Assembly (NCBI RefSeq): GCF_023639785.1
Contig: NZ_CP098325.1
Span: 4,278,001 to 4,342,000, forward strand
Length of the DNA: 64,000 nt
Direction: 5' to 3'
From: Leclercia adecarboxylata
GTDB taxonomy: Bacteria > Pseudomonadota > Gammaproteobacteria > Enterobacterales > Enterobacteriaceae
The notes below the pieces were generated by a model. The model had not been told where the DNA came from. It worked only from the letters and a program-made list of their open reading frames with translations, and did not search any database. A program made the translations under genes and the position numbers. Below are positions 47,534 to 58,614 of the stretch, piece after piece (position 1 is the first letter of the stretch; each line of letters starts with the position of its first letter).

Positions 47534-48292
47534 TCAGCACAGTTCTAACTGCACATTATTGTCTTTAATTACCTGCAACACTCCCGCCGGCGGCATCACG
47601 TCCGTATAGACCGCATTCACCATGCTGATGCTGCCCATATTCACCATCGCGTTACGGCCAAACTTGGAGTGATCCACCACCAGCATGACGTGGCGCGAGT
47701 TCTCAATGATGGCCCGCTTGGTGCGCACTTCGTGGTAGTCAAACTCCAGCAGCGAGCCGTCCGTATCGATGCCGCTGATCCCCAGAATGCCAAAGTCGAG
47801 GCGGAACTGGGAGATGAAGTCGAGGGTCGCCTCACCGATAATGCCGCCGTCACGGCTGCGCAGCTCACCGCCTGCCAGAATGATGCGAAAATCCTCTTTC
47901 TGCATCAGGGTGGTGGCCACGTTCAGGTTGTTGGTCACGATGCGCAGGTTTTCATGGCCGAGCAGAGCATGGGCCACCGCTTCCGGCGTGGTGCCGATGT
48001 CGATAAACAGCGTCGCGCCGTTGGGGATCTGGCTCGCCACTTTACGGGCGATGCGCTCCTTCTCGGAGGTCTGCGTCGCTTTGCGGTCGTGCCAGGAGGT
48101 GTTTACTGAACTGGACGGCAGCGCCGCGCCGCCGTGGTGGCGCAGAATGCGGTTCTGATCGGCCAGGTCGTTAAGGTCGCGGCGGATGGTCTGCGGGCTA
48201 ACGGCAAACTGCTCCACCAGCTCTTCGGTACTGACGTATCCCTGCTTTTTCACCAGATCGATAATGGCGTCGTGACGTTGTGTTTGTTTCAT
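47534..48292 (-). CDS. glpR: Glycerol-3-phosphate regulon repressor
   Basis: 252 aa DeoR-family repressor. The N-terminal HTH is YVSTEELVEQFAVSPQTIRR (about 18-37). The sensor domain has the sugar-phosphate pattern NGATLFIDIGTTPEAVA and IVTNNLNVA. It binds glpD and other glp operators and is released by glycerol-3-phosphate. Last gene of glpEGR, 18 bases after glpG. In E. coli rtcBA/rtcR lie between malT and glpR; here the two are direct neighbours. Confidence 0.96.
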   Translation of the reverse strand: MKQTQRHDAIIDLVKKQGYVSTEELVEQFAVSPQTIRRDLNDLADQNRILRHHGGAALPSSSVNTSWHDRKATQTSEKERIARKVASQIPNGATLFIDIGTTPEAVAHALLGHENLRIVTNNLNVATTLMQKEDFRIILAGGELRSRDGGIIGEATLDFISQFRLDFGILGISGIDTDGSLLEFDYHEVRTKRAIIENSRHVMLVVDHSKFGRNAMVNMGSISMVNAVYTDVMPPAGVLQVIKDNNVQLELC

Positions 48293-48310
48293 CGGAGTTC
48301 CCTGCCAGAA

Positions 48311-49141
48311 TTATGTTCGTTTTCGCGCATTTAGCGTATCGGCAAACGCCATCGCCAGCCCGACCGCCAGCCCGGCCACGTGGGCGCCGTTGGCAATCGC
48401 CATTCCAAACAGATCGAACCATCCGGCAATAATCCAGATTAACGCAAAGGTCATCAACCCGCGCTGCAGGTAGATACCGCTCTCGGGATCGCGCTCGCCG
48501 CGCAGCCAGACGTAACCCATCAGCGCGTAAACCACGCCGGAAAGCCCACCGAACCACGGACCGCCAAACTTATGCTGGATAAAGCCGCTGAGCAGCGCGC
48601 TGATAAGGGTGAGCACGATAAGCTTGCCGCTGCCGAGCCGCTTCTCCACCGCCCCGCCGAGATACCACCACCACAGCAGGTTAAAGAGAATATGCAGGAA
48701 CGAGAAGTGCATCAGCGCGTGGGTAAAGTAGCGCCAGAATTCGAACTCCACCGAGGCGTCATACGGCCAGGACAGCATCAGCATCACCTGCTGATCCCCC
48801 GCCACGCTCATCATAATGAAGACCAGGATACAGGCCGCCATTAACCCCAGGGTGAACGGCCCCGCGCGTTCGCGCACGGTGGCAAGAAAAGGAAAGCGCT
48901 GGTAGCGCAGGCCGCTGCCGGTATGGCCGGACTGCCAGCTTGCCGCCAGATAGCGCGCATCGCCGGGGTTTTCCAGAAAACGCGCCAGTTCAGCGTTAAC
49001 CCGGCTGGCCTGGCTCTCATCCGCCAGCCAGACGTCGGTTTGCGTATGTTGTTGAATAGTGAGGATGACCCCCTGCGTCGCCATATAGTCGACAAACGCC
49101 TGGGCCACGCGCGGGTTGTTAAAAGAGGTAATCAGTAGCAT
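48311..49141 (-). CDS. glpG: Rhomboid intramembrane serine protease GlpG
   Basis: 276 aa. An N-terminal cytoplasmic domain (about 1-85) is followed by a six-helix rhomboid core with the catalytic dyad Ser201 (GLSG) and His254 (NGAHVAGLA). The WR motif is at [11 protein letters not shown]. It cleaves transmembrane substrates in the inner membrane. The start at 49141 (MLLITSF) is chosen over an upstream in-frame codon by likeness to E. coli. Confidence 0.96.
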   Translation of the reverse strand: MLLITSFNNPRVAQAFVDYMATQGVILTIQQHTQTDVWLADESQASRVNAELARFLENPGDARYLAASWQSGHTGSGLRYQRFPFLATVRERAGPFTLGLMAACILVFIMMSVAGDQQVMLMLSWPYDASVEFEFWRYFTHALMHFSFLHILFNLLWWWYLGGAVEKRLGSGKLIVLTLISALLSGFIQHKFGGPWFGGLSGVVYALMGYVWLRGERDPESGIYLQRGLMTFALIWIIAGWFDLFGMAIANGAHVAGLAVGLAMAFADTLNARKRT

Positions 49142-49185
49142 CGGCGGCAGTCGCTTATTCCACACAAAAGGGGACAGTATATACC

Positions 49186-49515
49186 CTAAATGCCGGCGTG
49201 CTCGACTTCTGCCGGGAAATGACGGTGCCAGGCATCGAATCCACCGTCCACGCTGTAAACCGCGTCATAGCCCTGCTGCAGCAGATACTGCGCCGCACCT
49301 TTGCTGCTGTTGCCGTGATAGCACATCACCATCACCGGGGTATCGAAATCGTGGTCGCGCATAAACTCGCTGAGGGAGGCGTTGGTCAGATGGAATGCGC
49401 CCGGCGTGTGGCCCATCGCAAAACTTTGCGGATCGCGAATATCCACCAGCACCGCCGTGCCCTGGTGCATCTTCTGATGGGCTTCTTCTACGTTAATACA
49501 TTCAAATTGTTCCAT
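49186..49515 (-). CDS. glpE: Thiosulfate sulfurtransferase GlpE (rhodanese)
   Basis: 109 aa single-domain rhodanese. The active-site Cys65 lies in [10 protein letters not shown], and the substrate loop [12 protein letters not shown] is intact. It moves sulfane sulfur from thiosulfate to acceptors such as thioredoxin or cyanide. First gene of glpEGR. The ORF runs 10 codons upstream, but MEQFECINV fits the family. The gap to glpG is 44 bases. Confidence 0.94.
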   Translation of the reverse strand: MEQFECINVEEAHQKMHQGTAVLVDIRDPQSFAMGHTPGAFHLTNASLSEFMRDHDFDTPVMVMCYHGNSSKGAAQYLLQQGYDAVYSVDGGFDAWHRHFPAEVEHAGI

Positions 49516-49545
49516 AGTGTTCTCTTTCATCGAGTGCAAATTCAT

Positions 49546-49630
49546 TTCCCCTCACCCCGGCCCTCTCCCTCAGGGAGAGGGAGCAAACCATCCCCTCGCC
49601 CCTCTGGGGAGAGGGTTAGGGTGAGGGGAA
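49546..49630. repeat. Double CCCTCTCC-type palindrome in the glpE-glpD divergent region
   Basis: Two CCCTCTCC palindromes lie side by side. The outer arms ttcccctcaccc (49546-49557) and gggtgaggggaa (49619-49630) are also perfect reverse complements, so the whole 85 bases can fold into one branched hairpin. It lies only 30 bases before the glpE start. Confidence 0.75.
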
Positions 49631-49737
49631 AAATATACCGCGTAGTGTACGTCGTGGCGGCGGGTAAACGCCATTATGTTAGCTCTATCACTCAAAATTG
49701 TTTTTTTGATGTTACAAAAATCCATTTCCTTTGCTAA

Positions 49738-49757
49738 TATGAGCGATATCGAACATT
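49738..49757 (+). promoter_or_regulatory. GlpR operator of glpD
   Basis: TATGAGCGATATCGAACATT closely matches the GlpR consensus WATGTTCGWTWWCGAACATW, with the right half-site perfect. It lies 33 bases before the glpD start, so it should overlap the transcription start region. Confidence 0.8.
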
Positions 49758-49789
49758 TGTGAGCTTTAACGAAAGTGCGTGAGGATACA

Positions 49790-51298
49790 ATGGAAACCAA
49801 AGATCTGATTGTTATCGGTGGCGGAATTAACGGGGCGGGCATTGCGGCTGACGCTGCCGGACGCGGGCTATCTGTCCTGATGCTGGAAGCGCAGGATCTC
49901 GCCTGTGCCACCTCCTCCGCCAGCTCCAAACTGATTCACGGTGGCCTGCGTTACCTGGAACATTACGAGTTCCGCCTGGTGAGTGAAGCCCTGGCCGAAC
50001 GTGAAGTGCTGCTGAAAATGGCCCCGCATATCGCCACGCCAATGCGTTTTCGCCTCCCGCACCGCCCGCATCTGCGTCCGGCATGGATGATCCGCATTGG
50101 TCTGTTTATGTACGACCATCTGGGCAAACGCACCAGCCTGCCGGCCTCTGCGGGTGTGCGTTTTGGCGCAGATTCCGTGCTGAAGCCTGAAATCGTGCGC
50201 GGATTCGAATATTCCGACTGCTGGGTGGACGATGCCCGTCTGGTGCTCGCCAACGCGCAGATGGTTGAGCGCAAAGGCGGCGAGGTCAAAACCCGCACCC
50301 GGGCCGTTTCGGCGCGTCGGGAAAAAGGGCTGTGGATCGTTGAAGCCGAAGATATCGATACCGGCGAGCGTTTCAGCTGGCAGGCGCGTGGGCTGGTTAA
50401 CGCCACCGGTCCGTGGGTAAAACACTTCTTTGACCACGGGATGCAGCTGCCGTCGCCATACGGTATCCGTCTCATCAAGGGCAGCCATATCGTGGTGCCG
50501 CGCGTGCACACCCAGAAGCAGGCCTACATTCTGCAGAACGAAGACAAACGTATCGTGTTTGTGATCCCGTGGATGGATGAGTTCTCCATCATCGGCACCA
50601 CCGACGTGGAGTACAAAGGCGATCCGAAGAACGTCGAGATCGACGAGAGCGAAATCAGCTATCTGCTGAAGGTTTATAACGCGCACTTTAAGAAGACGCT
50701 GACGCGCGACGACGTGGTCTGGAGCTACTCCGGCGTGCGTCCGCTGTGCGATGACGAGTCTGACTCACCGCAGGCCATCACCCGCGACTACACGCTTGAT
50801 ATTCATGATGACCAGGGCAACGCGCCGCTGCTGTCGGTGTTTGGCGGCAAGCTGACTACCTACCGTAAGCTGGCGGAGCATGCGATGGAAAAACTGGCCC
50901 CGTACTATAAGGGTATCGGCCCGGCATGGACCAAAGGGGCAGTATTGCCTGGCGGCGAAATCGGCGGCAACCGCGATGACTACGCGGCCAGACTGCGCCG
51001 TCGCTATCCGTTTATCAGCGAATCCATGGCCCGCCACTTTGCCCGCACCTACGGCAGCAACAGCGAGCTGATCCTGAACGAGGCGAAAGATCTGACCGAT
51101 CTGGGCGAACATTTTGGTCATGAGTTCTATGAGGCGGAGCTGCGTTATCTGGCCGACCACGAGTGGGTACGCCGCGCGGACGATGCGCTGTGGCGTCGCA
51201 CTAAAGAGGGGATGTGGCTGAACGCGGAGCAGCAGTCCCGCGTGGCGCTGTGGCTGGCGGAACGTGTGGGAAAGCGTGAGCTGTCGTTAGCGTCGTAA
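49790..51298 (+). CDS. glpD: Aerobic glycerol-3-phosphate dehydrogenase
   Basis: 502 aa flavoprotein. The FAD-binding GGGINGAG is at 10-17, followed by ATSSASSKLIHGGLRYLEHY. It oxidises glycerol-3-phosphate to DHAP and passes electrons to ubiquinone at the inner face of the membrane. The start at 49790 (METKDLIVIG) is preceded by GAGGA; a longer frame start at 49775 lacks support. A GlpR operator lies just upstream. Confidence 0.97.
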   Translation: METKDLIVIGGGINGAGIAADAAGRGLSVLMLEAQDLACATSSASSKLIHGGLRYLEHYEFRLVSEALAEREVLLKMAPHIATPMRFRLPHRPHLRPAWMIRIGLFMYDHLGKRTSLPASAGVRFGADSVLKPEIVRGFEYSDCWVDDARLVLANAQMVERKGGEVKTRTRAVSARREKGLWIVEAEDIDTGERFSWQARGLVNATGPWVKHFFDHGMQLPSPYGIRLIKGSHIVVPRVHTQKQAYILQNEDKRIVFVIPWMDEFSIIGTTDVEYKGDPKNVEIDESEISYLLKVYNAHFKKTLTRDDVVWSYSGVRPLCDDESDSPQAITRDYTLDIHDDQGNAPLLSVFGGKLTTYRKLAEHAMEKLAPYYKGIGPAWTKGAVLPGGEIGGNRDDYAARLRRRYPFISESMARHFARTYGSNSELILNEAKDLTDLGEHFGHEFYEAELRYLADHEWVRRADDALWRRTKEGMWLNAEQQSRVALWLAERVGKRELSLAS

Positions 51299-51317
51299 TG
51301 TGAGTAAAGCCGAAAAG

Positions 51318-51350
51318 TAGGCCGGGTAAGGCGAAGCCGCCACCCGGCTT
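51318..51350. repeat. Single REP unit after glpD
   Basis: gtaggccgggtaaggcgaag and ccgccacccggc, followed by a run of seven T (ctttttttc). The T-run means this unit may itself end glpD transcription. Confidence 0.75.
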
Positions 51351-51364
51351 TTTTTCTGGCGCGA

Positions 51365-51387
51365 CCCTCTCCCACAGGGAGAGGGTG
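51365..51387. repeat. CCCTCTCC-type palindrome
   Basis: accctctcccacagggagag ggt: an 8-9 bp stem with a short loop, between the glpD REP and the glgP terminator. Confidence 0.65.
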
Positions 51388-51395
51388 CAAACACT

Positions 51396-51422
51396 AAAAA
51401 AGGCAACTGTTGTTGCCTTTTT
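51396..51422. terminator. Intrinsic terminator after glgP
   Basis: aaaaaaggcaac-tgtt-gttgccttttt, with A and T runs on both sides. It is placed to end the glgBXCAP transcript. Confidence 0.9.
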
Positions 51423-51426
51423 GCTT

Positions 51427-53874
51427 TTATAACCGCACCGGTTTGATATGCCAGATGTTCTCGGCATACTCCTGGATGGTGCGATCCGACGAGAAGTAGC
51501 CCATGTTGGCGATGTTGTGCATCGCTTTGGTGGCCCACTCTTCCGGCTTACGGTACAGCTCGTCGACACGATCCTGGCAATCCACATAGCTACGGTAGTC
51601 CGCCAGCACCTGGTAGTGATCCCCGAAGTTAATCAGCGAATCCACCAGGTCGCGATAACGGCCAGGCTCGTCCGGGTTAAAGACCCCGGTGGCAATCTGG
51701 GTCAGTACCTGACGAAGCTCTTCATCCTTCTCGTAATAGTCACGCGGAGAGTACCCCTTCGCACGCAGGGCCTCCACCTCTTCCGTGGTGTTACCGAAGA
51801 TAAAGATATTCTCTTCCCCCACGTGCTCCAGCATCTCGACGTTGGCGCCGTCGAGCGTGCCGATGGTCAGCGCGCCGTTCAGGGCAAACTTCATGTTACT
51901 GGTGCCGGAGGCCTCGGTGCCTGCGGTAGAGATCTGCTCAGAGAGGTCCGCCGCGGGAATGATCAGCTGCGCCAGGCTCACGCTGTAGTTCGGGATGAAG
52001 ACGACCTTCAGCTTGTCACCAATCTGCGGATCGTTGTTGATCACCTTCGCCACGTCGTTGATCAGATGGATGATGTGCTTCGCCATGTAGTAGGCCGAGG
52101 CCGCTTTACCGGCGAAGATGTTGACGCGCGGCACCCAGTCGGCATCCGGCTCGGCCTTGATGCGGTTGTAGCGGGTGATCACGTGCAGCACGTTCATCAG
52201 CTGACGCTTGTACTCGTGAATACGTTTGATCTGCACGTCGAACAGCGCTTTCGGGTTGGCTACCACGTTCAGGTGTAGCGCCATCCACACCGCCAGCCGC
52301 TTTTTGTTCAGCAGCTTGGCATCGCGCACCGCTTTATTCACCGTCGGGAAGTCAGCGTGCTGTTCCAGCTCGCTCAGCTGGCTTAAATCGGTGCGCCAGG
52401 TGCGGCCGATGTTCTCGTCCAGCACCTCGGAGAGCGGCTGGTTCGCCAGCGCCAGCCAGCGGCGTGGCGTTACGCCGTTGGTAACGTTGCAGAACCGCAT
52501 CGGGAAGATTTTGGCAAAGTCGGCAAACAGCGACTGCACCATCAGGTTAGAGTGCAGCTCAGACACGCCGTTGACCTTGTGGCTGATCACCACCGCCAGC
52601 CACGCCATGCGCACCCGGCGGCCATTCGATTCATCAATAATCGAGGTGCGGCTCAGCAGGCCGGTGTCGTGCGGATACTGCTCCTGCAAGGTTTTCAGGA
52701 AGAAGTCGTTAATCTCAAAGATGATCTGCAGGTGGCGCGGCAGGATCTTGCCCAGCATATCCACCGGCCAGGTTTCCAGCGCTTCGCTCATCAACGTATG
52801 GTTGGTGTAGGAGAAGACCTGGCAGGTCACCTCGAACGCCTCGTTCCAGCTGAACTTATGCTCGTCAATCAACACGCGCATCAGCTCCGGAATCGACAGC
52901 ACCGGGTGAGTGTCATTGAGGTGAATCGCGGTTTTCTCCGCCAGATTGGCGTAGGTTTTGTGCAGCTGATAGTGACGGTTCAGGATATCCTGAATGGTCG
53001 CAGAGACCAGGAAGTACTCCTGACGCAAACGCAGCTCGCGCCCCGAGTAGGTGGAGTCGTCCGGGTAAAGTACACGGGAGACGTTCTCGGAGTGGTTTTT
53101 GTCTTCCACCGCCGCGAAGTAGTCGCCCTGGTTAAATTTACCCAGGTTGATCTCGCTACTGGCCTGGGCGTTCCACAGGCGCAGCGTGTTGGTAGCGTCG
53201 GTGTCGTAGCCGGGGATAATCTGATCGTACGCCACGGCCAGGATCTCTTCGGTCTCGACCCAGCGGCTCTTCTTGCCTTCCTGCTGAATACGACCACCAA
53301 AGCGGACTTTATAGCGGGTGTTGTGGCGCTTGAACTCCCACGGGTTACCGTACTCCAGCCAGTAGTCCGGGGACTCTTTCTGTCGGCCATCGACGATGTT
53401 CTGCTTGAACATGCCGTAATCGTAGCGAATGCCGTAGCCACGCCCCGGCAGAGCGAGGGTCGCCAGCGAATCCAGGAAGCAGGCCGCCAGACGCCCCAGA
53501 CCGCCGTTGCCGAGGCCGGGGTCGTTCTCTTCGTCAATCAGCTCTTCTAAATCGAGCCCCATCTCTTCCAGCGCGGTTTTGACATCGTCATAGATACCCA
53601 GCGACAGCAGCGCGTTGGAAAGGGTGCGGCCAATCAAAAACTCCATCGACAGATAGTAAACCTGGCGGGTCTCCTGCGAGAGCTGGGCGCGGTTGGAGCG
53701 CAACCAGCGTTCAACCAGCCGGTCACGCACCGCAAACAGCGTGGCGTTAAGCCACTCGTGTTTATTGGCGATGACCGGATCTTTGCCGATGGTGAACATC
53801 AGCTTGTAAGCGATAGAGTGCTTTAACGCCTCAACGCTTACCGTGGGAGACGCATAGGTAAAGGGTGCATTCAT
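51427..53874 (-). CDS. glgP: Glycogen phosphorylase
   Basis: 815 aa GT35 phosphorylase. The pyridoxal-phosphate region [19 protein letters not shown] has the family lysine; [15 protein letters not shown] and [12 protein letters not shown] are conserved. It removes glucose-1-phosphate from the outer chains of glycogen, giving limit dextrin for GlgX. Last gene of glgBXCAP, 19 bases after glgA. It is distinct from the shorter MalP encoded 7 kb away. Confidence 0.97.
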   Translation of the reverse strand: MNAPFTYASPTVSVEALKHSIAYKLMFTIGKDPVIANKHEWLNATLFAVRDRLVERWLRSNRAQLSQETRQVYYLSMEFLIGRTLSNALLSLGIYDDVKTALEEMGLDLEELIDEENDPGLGNGGLGRLAACFLDSLATLALPGRGYGIRYDYGMFKQNIVDGRQKESPDYWLEYGNPWEFKRHNTRYKVRFGGRIQQEGKKSRWVETEEILAVAYDQIIPGYDTDATNTLRLWNAQASSEINLGKFNQGDYFAAVEDKNHSENVSRVLYPDDSTYSGRELRLRQEYFLVSATIQDILNRHYQLHKTYANLAEKTAIHLNDTHPVLSIPELMRVLIDEHKFSWNEAFEVTCQVFSYTNHTLMSEALETWPVDMLGKILPRHLQIIFEINDFFLKTLQEQYPHDTGLLSRTSIIDESNGRRVRMAWLAVVISHKVNGVSELHSNLMVQSLFADFAKIFPMRFCNVTNGVTPRRWLALANQPLSEVLDENIGRTWRTDLSQLSELEQHADFPTVNKAVRDAKLLNKKRLAVWMALHLNVVANPKALFDVQIKRIHEYKRQLMNVLHVITRYNRIKAEPDADWVPRVNIFAGKAASAYYMAKHIIHLINDVAKVINNDPQIGDKLKVVFIPNYSVSLAQLIIPAADLSEQISTAGTEASGTSNMKFALNGALTIGTLDGANVEMLEHVGEENIFIFGNTTEEVEALRAKGYSPRDYYEKDEELRQVLTQIATGVFNPDEPGRYRDLVDSLINFGDHYQVLADYRSYVDCQDRVDELYRKPEEWATKAMHNIANMGYFSSDRTIQEYAENIWHIKPVRL

Positions 53875-53893
53875 ATCTCTGATTCCAGCATTG

Positions 53894-55327
53894 TTACATC
53901 AAGCGTTGATAAAGATCGCGGTAGGACTGCGCCGCAACTTGCCAGCTAAAATCCATGGCCATCGCCTGGCGTTGAACAAAGCGCCATAAAGAAGGACGTG
54001 ACCACAACACGAAGGCACGACGAATCGCGCGTAACAGCGACCAGGCATTACTGTCCTCAAAGACAAATCCGCTGGCTATTCCGTCCGCCAGGTTTTCCAG
54101 CGAGGTGTCGGATACGGTATCCGCCAGCCCGCCTGTACGACGCACCAGAGGCAAGGTGCCGTACTTCAGGCCATACAGCTGGGTTAAGCCGCAGGGCTCA
54201 AAACGGCTCGGTACCAGGATAACGTCGGCTCCGCCCATGATGCGGTGGGAGAACGCCTCGTGATAGCCAATCTGGACCCCTACCTGTCCCGGATGCTCGG
54301 CGGCGGCAGCGAGGAAGCCCTCCTGCAGCACCGGATCGCCCGCACCCAGTAGCGCCAGCTGGCCGCCCTGCTCCAGCAGGCCCGGCAGCGCTTCGAGCAC
54401 CAGGTCGAGCCCTTTCTGGCTGGTCAGACGGCTCACCACCGCAAACAGCGGCACCTTGTCGTTGACCTTCAGCCCCATTGCAATCTGCAGCTGACGTTTG
54501 TTCTCGGCCTTATCCTCCACCGAGTCGCGGTTATAGCGCGCGCTCAGCAGCAGATCGGTCTCCGGGCTCCAGATTTTTTCATCCACGCCGTTGAGAATGC
54601 CCGACAGGCGGCCTTCGCGATGGCGCTGGGTCAGCAGCCCCTCCATGCCGTAGCCGAACTGCGCCTCGGTAATCTCCCGCGCGTAGGTTGGGCTCACCGC
54701 GGTGATGTGATCGGCGTAGTACAGCCCGGCCTTGAGGAACGAAATCTGCCCGTTAAACTCCAGCCCATGAATATTAAAGAACGACCATGGCAGTTCGATT
54801 TCATCCATGTGTTTGGCTAAATACATCCCCTGATACGCCAGGTTGTGCACGGTAAAGACCGATTTCGCCGGATGGCCACGCACGGCCAGATACGCGGGAG
54901 CTAACCCGGCGTGCCAGTCGTGGGCATGCACCACATCCGGACGCCAGAACGGATCCAGCCCGCAGGCCATCTCAGCGCCAACCCAGCCGAGCAGCGCGAA
55001 ACGCAGCACGTTGTCGGTATAGGCAAACAGGTTGGTGTCGTGGTACGGGCTCCCTGGGCGGTCATAGAGGTGTGGGGCATCAATCAGGTAGATGCCCACG
55101 CCGTTGTAATGGCCAAACAGTAATGTGATGCGCCCGGCAAAGGTGTCGCGACGGCTGACAATCTGGGCGTCAGGGATGCCGCGACGAATATCTGGAAAAG
55201 CGGGTAACAGTACGCGAGTATCGACCCCACCGGCAATTTGCGCCGCCGGTAACGCCCCAATCACATCCGCCAACCCGCCGGTTTTCAGCAACGGGAACAT
55301 CTCAGAACAAACGTGTAAAACCTGCAT
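53894..55327 (-). CDS. glgA: Glycogen synthase (ADP-glucose)
   Basis: 477 aa GT5 enzyme. The N-terminal KTGGLADV motif (K15) binds ADP-glucose, and the C-terminal site includes [18 protein letters not shown]. It adds glucose from ADP-glucose to the non-reducing ends of glycogen. Two ATGs in tandem (55330, 55327); the second overlaps the glgC stop as TGATG and gives the E. coli length. Confidence 0.97.
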   Translation of the reverse strand: MQVLHVCSEMFPLLKTGGLADVIGALPAAQIAGGVDTRVLLPAFPDIRRGIPDAQIVSRRDTFAGRITLLFGHYNGVGIYLIDAPHLYDRPGSPYHDTNLFAYTDNVLRFALLGWVGAEMACGLDPFWRPDVVHAHDWHAGLAPAYLAVRGHPAKSVFTVHNLAYQGMYLAKHMDEIELPWSFFNIHGLEFNGQISFLKAGLYYADHITAVSPTYAREITEAQFGYGMEGLLTQRHREGRLSGILNGVDEKIWSPETDLLLSARYNRDSVEDKAENKRQLQIAMGLKVNDKVPLFAVVSRLTSQKGLDLVLEALPGLLEQGGQLALLGAGDPVLQEGFLAAAAEHPGQVGVQIGYHEAFSHRIMGGADVILVPSRFEPCGLTQLYGLKYGTLPLVRRTGGLADTVSDTSLENLADGIASGFVFEDSNAWSLLRAIRRAFVLWSRPSLWRFVQRQAMAMDFSWQVAAQSYRDLYQRLM

Positions 55328-56622
55328 CATCGCTCCTGTTTGATCTGCAGTTTACGCAGCATTTCACGCGTAACCAGCACGATGCCTTCTTCTGAGCGGT
55401 AGAAACGGCGCGCGTCCTCTTCCGCATTTTCTCCAATTACCATGCCTTCCGGGATAATGCAGGCACGGTCGATAACGCAACGACGCAGGCGGCACGAGCG
55501 GCCCACCCAGACGTCGGGTAACAATACTGATGAATCAATGTTGCAGAAGGAGTTCACCCGCACGCGCGGGAACAACACCGACTGCACCACCACCGAGCCC
55601 GAGATAATGCATCCGCCGGACACCAGCGAGTTCAGCGTCATGCCGTGGCTGCCCGAGCGGTCCTGAACAAATTTTGCCGGAGGCAGGGACTCCATGTGGG
55701 TGCGGATCGGCCAGTTATGGTCGTACATGTCGAGTTCTGGCGTCACAGAGGCCAGGTCGAGGTTGGCCTTCCAGTACGCTTCCAGGGTGCCCACATCGCG
55801 CCAGTACGGTTCTGAATTCGGATCGGACTGTACGCAGGAGAGTGGGAATGGATGTGCATAGGCCATGCCAGATTTGGTGATTTTCGGAATGATATCTTTG
55901 CCGAAGTCGTGGCTGGATGTCTCGTCCTTGTCATCCTCTTCCAGCAGCTGGTAAAGGTAATCTGCATCAAAGACATAGATCCCCATACTGGCAAGCGACT
56001 TAGTGTCATCCCCCGGCATTGAAGGCGGGTTCGCAGGTTTTTCCACGAACTCGATGACTTTGTCGTTTTCATCGACCGCCATGACGCCAAACGCCGTCGC
56101 CTCCGCAACGGGCACCGGCATGCAGGCCACGGTGCAGCGCGCCCCTTTTTCGACATGGTCGATCAGCATGCGAGAGTAGTCCTGCTTGTAGATGTGGTCC
56201 CCGGCAAGGATCACCACGTACTCGGCGTCGTAGCGACGAATAATGTCGAGGTTCTGGGTGACCGCATCGGCGGTGCCGCGATACCAGTTTTCGCCGTGTA
56301 CACGCTGCTGGGCAGGCAACAGATCGACAAACTCGTTCATCTCCTCACTGAAGAACGACCAGCCGCGCTGGATGTGCTGCACCAGGGTGTGGGATTGATA
56401 CTGGGTGATCACGCCAATGCGGCGAATACCTGAGTTAATACAATTGGAAAGCGCAAAATCGATGATACGGAATTTACCGCCGAAGTGGACGGCGGGTTTG
56501 GCACGCTTGATCGTTAAATCTTTTAATCGGGTACCGCGTCCACCAGCAAGAATCAGGGCAACAGACTTCAATGGCAGCTGACGCGCCAACATTAGAGGGT
56601 CGTTCTTATCTAACCTAACCAT
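55327..56622 (-). CDS. glgC: Glucose-1-phosphate adenylyltransferase
   Basis: 431 aa. The nucleotidyltransferase signature AGGRGTRL is at about 26-33, and the activator-site Lys39 (fructose-1,6-bisphosphate in E. coli) is present. The C-terminal left-handed beta helix (about 300-431) takes part in allostery and tetramer contacts. It makes ADP-glucose, the controlled step of glycogen synthesis. AAGGAG lies 6 bases before ATG 56622; a TTG two codons earlier is ignored. Confidence 0.97.
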   Translation of the reverse strand: MVRLDKNDPLMLARQLPLKSVALILAGGRGTRLKDLTIKRAKPAVHFGGKFRIIDFALSNCINSGIRRIGVITQYQSHTLVQHIQRGWSFFSEEMNEFVDLLPAQQRVHGENWYRGTADAVTQNLDIIRRYDAEYVVILAGDHIYKQDYSRMLIDHVEKGARCTVACMPVPVAEATAFGVMAVDENDKVIEFVEKPANPPSMPGDDTKSLASMGIYVFDADYLYQLLEEDDKDETSSHDFGKDIIPKITKSGMAYAHPFPLSCVQSDPNSEPYWRDVGTLEAYWKANLDLASVTPELDMYDHNWPIRTHMESLPPAKFVQDRSGSHGMTLNSLVSGGCIISGSVVVQSVLFPRVRVNSFCNIDSSVLLPDVWVGRSCRLRRCVIDRACIIPEGMVIGENAEEDARRFYRSEEGIVLVTREMLRKLQIKQER

Positions 56623-56640
56623 GATCAACTCCTTTTATTA

Positions 56641-58614
56641 TCATCTCTGGAATACACATACACCGTGCGCAGGCCCATGCCAGGCAGTCATAACGACCGG
56701 ATTATCCTCTCCGGCAAATGGGGGGATTGCCCGCCACTCCCCTTCGGGTAAAGCAATTTCTGCGACCTCATTGGTGGCGTTGAACGTGATGAGCCAGCTA
56801 TCCGAAAGCAGGATCTGCAGGCACGGCACGCCGCACTGCCACTCTTGCGCGTCCAGGGGTTGCGCCTTTCTATTCAACCAGCGAACATTGCCGTCCCCCT
56901 CTTCCCACCACTGATTTTGGGTGAGCGCCGGGATCTGCTTACGCAGATGGACAAGCGCGGCCGTAAACGCGAACAATCCCTCATTGGCCTGTTGCCAGTC
57001 CAGCCAGGTTAACGCGTTATCCTGGCAATACGCGTTGTTGTTGCCGTGCTGACTGTGGCCATGCTCATCGCCCGCCAGCAGCATCGGCGTACCCTGTGAC
57101 AGCAAAAGCGTGGTCAGCAGCGCATGCACGCTCGCGCGCCGCCGTTCAATCACATCCAGATTGCCACTTAAGCCTTCAACACCATGATTAAAACTGTGGT
57201 TATTGAAGGTGCCGTCACGGTTTTCTTCGCCGTTTGCTTCATTGTGTTTCTGATTGAAACAAACGCAGTCACGCAGGGTGAATCCGTCGTGTGCCGTCAA
57301 TAAATTGATCGACGCAGAAGGCAGACGCCCGTTGCGTTTAAACAGATCGCTGGATGCCGCGAAACGTCCGGCAAAGGCCCCCAGCGACAGATCGCGCGCC
57401 AGCCAGAAGCGGCGCGCCGCATCACGAAAGTGATCGTTCCACTCGGCAAACAGCGGCGGGAAATTCCCCACCTGGTAGCCGCCCGGGCCGATATCCCAGG
57501 GTTCAGCAATCAGCTTCACGCCCGAAAGTAGCGGGCAGTTTTTTATGGCCTCAAACAGCGGCGCCTGCTGGCTGTATTCCGGCGTGCGTCCCATCACCGG
57601 GGCCAGGTCAAAACGAAAACCGTCGATGTGGAAGGTTTCAACCCAGTATTTCAGGCACGCATACGCGTAGTCTGTTACCGCCGGATGGTTGAGATTGAGC
57701 GTGTTACCGCAGCCGGTCCAGTTGTAATAATCACCGTCCTCTCTTAACCAATAATAGCTAGGGTTATCAATTCCGCGCAGGGAGAACGTCGGCCCCTCAA
57801 GATCCAGCTCGGCGCTGTGGTTAAGGACGATATCCAGAATGACCTCGATACCCGCTTCGTGTAGCGCCTTCACCGCATCACGAAACTCATCTCTTGCCCG
57901 GTCAGGATGCGAGGCGTAGCGCGGCTCGAGGGCAAACATCGCCATCGGGTTATAGCCCCAGTAGTTCGTCAGGCCGAGGCGCTGCAGGCGCGGCTCGCTG
58001 GCGAAATGGGCCACCGGCAATAATTCCAGAGCCGTGATGCCAAGCTGCTTAAAGTAGGCAATCATCACCGGATGGCTGAGCGCTTTATAGGTGCCGCGGA
58101 TCTCTTCCGGGATGTCAGGGTGCAAATAAGTCAGCCCTTTAACGTGGGCTTCATAGATGACCGTGCTGCCCCACGGCGTGTTGGGCGGGGCATCCTCTTC
58201 CCAGTCATAATGATCGTTGACCACCACGCTTTTCGGCGCGACGGCGGCGCTGTCCCGATGGTCCGGGGCGTCTTTGCCGCTGTGCAGAAGAACGTCATCA
58301 TTCAGCGTGCCATCAACCTGATACGCGCACGGGTCGAGCAGCAGTTTCGCCGGGTTAAAGCGCAGCCCTTTTGCCGGATCCCAGGGGCCATACACCCGAT
58401 AGCCATAGCGCATGCCGGGACGGGCATGTTCCAGATAGCCGTGCCAGATATCGCCGCTACGCGCCACCAGATCGTAGCGATGCTCAATGCCTTTATCGTC
58501 AAACACACAGAGTTCAACCCGATCCGCGTGGGCGGAAAAGAGCGTGAAGTTCACCCCTTTCCCGTCGTAGCACGCGCCGAGCGGGGCGGGTTTACCTGCG
58601 GTGAGTTGCGTCAT
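56641..58614 (-). CDS. glgX: Glycogen debranching enzyme
   Basis: 657 aa GH13 isoamylase-type enzyme. An N-terminal CBM48-like domain (about 10-110) precedes the catalytic barrel with [34 protein letters not shown] and [12 protein letters not shown]. It removes short branches left on phosphorylase limit dextrin. Overlaps glgB by 4 bases, so translation is probably coupled. Confidence 0.96.
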   Translation of the reverse strand: MTQLTAGKPAPLGACYDGKGVNFTLFSAHADRVELCVFDDKGIEHRYDLVARSGDIWHGYLEHARPGMRYGYRVYGPWDPAKGLRFNPAKLLLDPCAYQVDGTLNDDVLLHSGKDAPDHRDSAAVAPKSVVVNDHYDWEEDAPPNTPWGSTVIYEAHVKGLTYLHPDIPEEIRGTYKALSHPVMIAYFKQLGITALELLPVAHFASEPRLQRLGLTNYWGYNPMAMFALEPRYASHPDRARDEFRDAVKALHEAGIEVILDIVLNHSAELDLEGPTFSLRGIDNPSYYWLREDGDYYNWTGCGNTLNLNHPAVTDYAYACLKYWVETFHIDGFRFDLAPVMGRTPEYSQQAPLFEAIKNCPLLSGVKLIAEPWDIGPGGYQVGNFPPLFAEWNDHFRDAARRFWLARDLSLGAFAGRFAASSDLFKRNGRLPSASINLLTAHDGFTLRDCVCFNQKHNEANGEENRDGTFNNHSFNHGVEGLSGNLDVIERRRASVHALLTTLLLSQGTPMLLAGDEHGHSQHGNNNAYCQDNALTWLDWQQANEGLFAFTAALVHLRKQIPALTQNQWWEEGDGNVRWLNRKAQPLDAQEWQCGVPCLQILLSDSWLITFNATNEVAEIALPEGEWRAIPPFAGEDNPVVMTAWHGPAHGVCVFQR

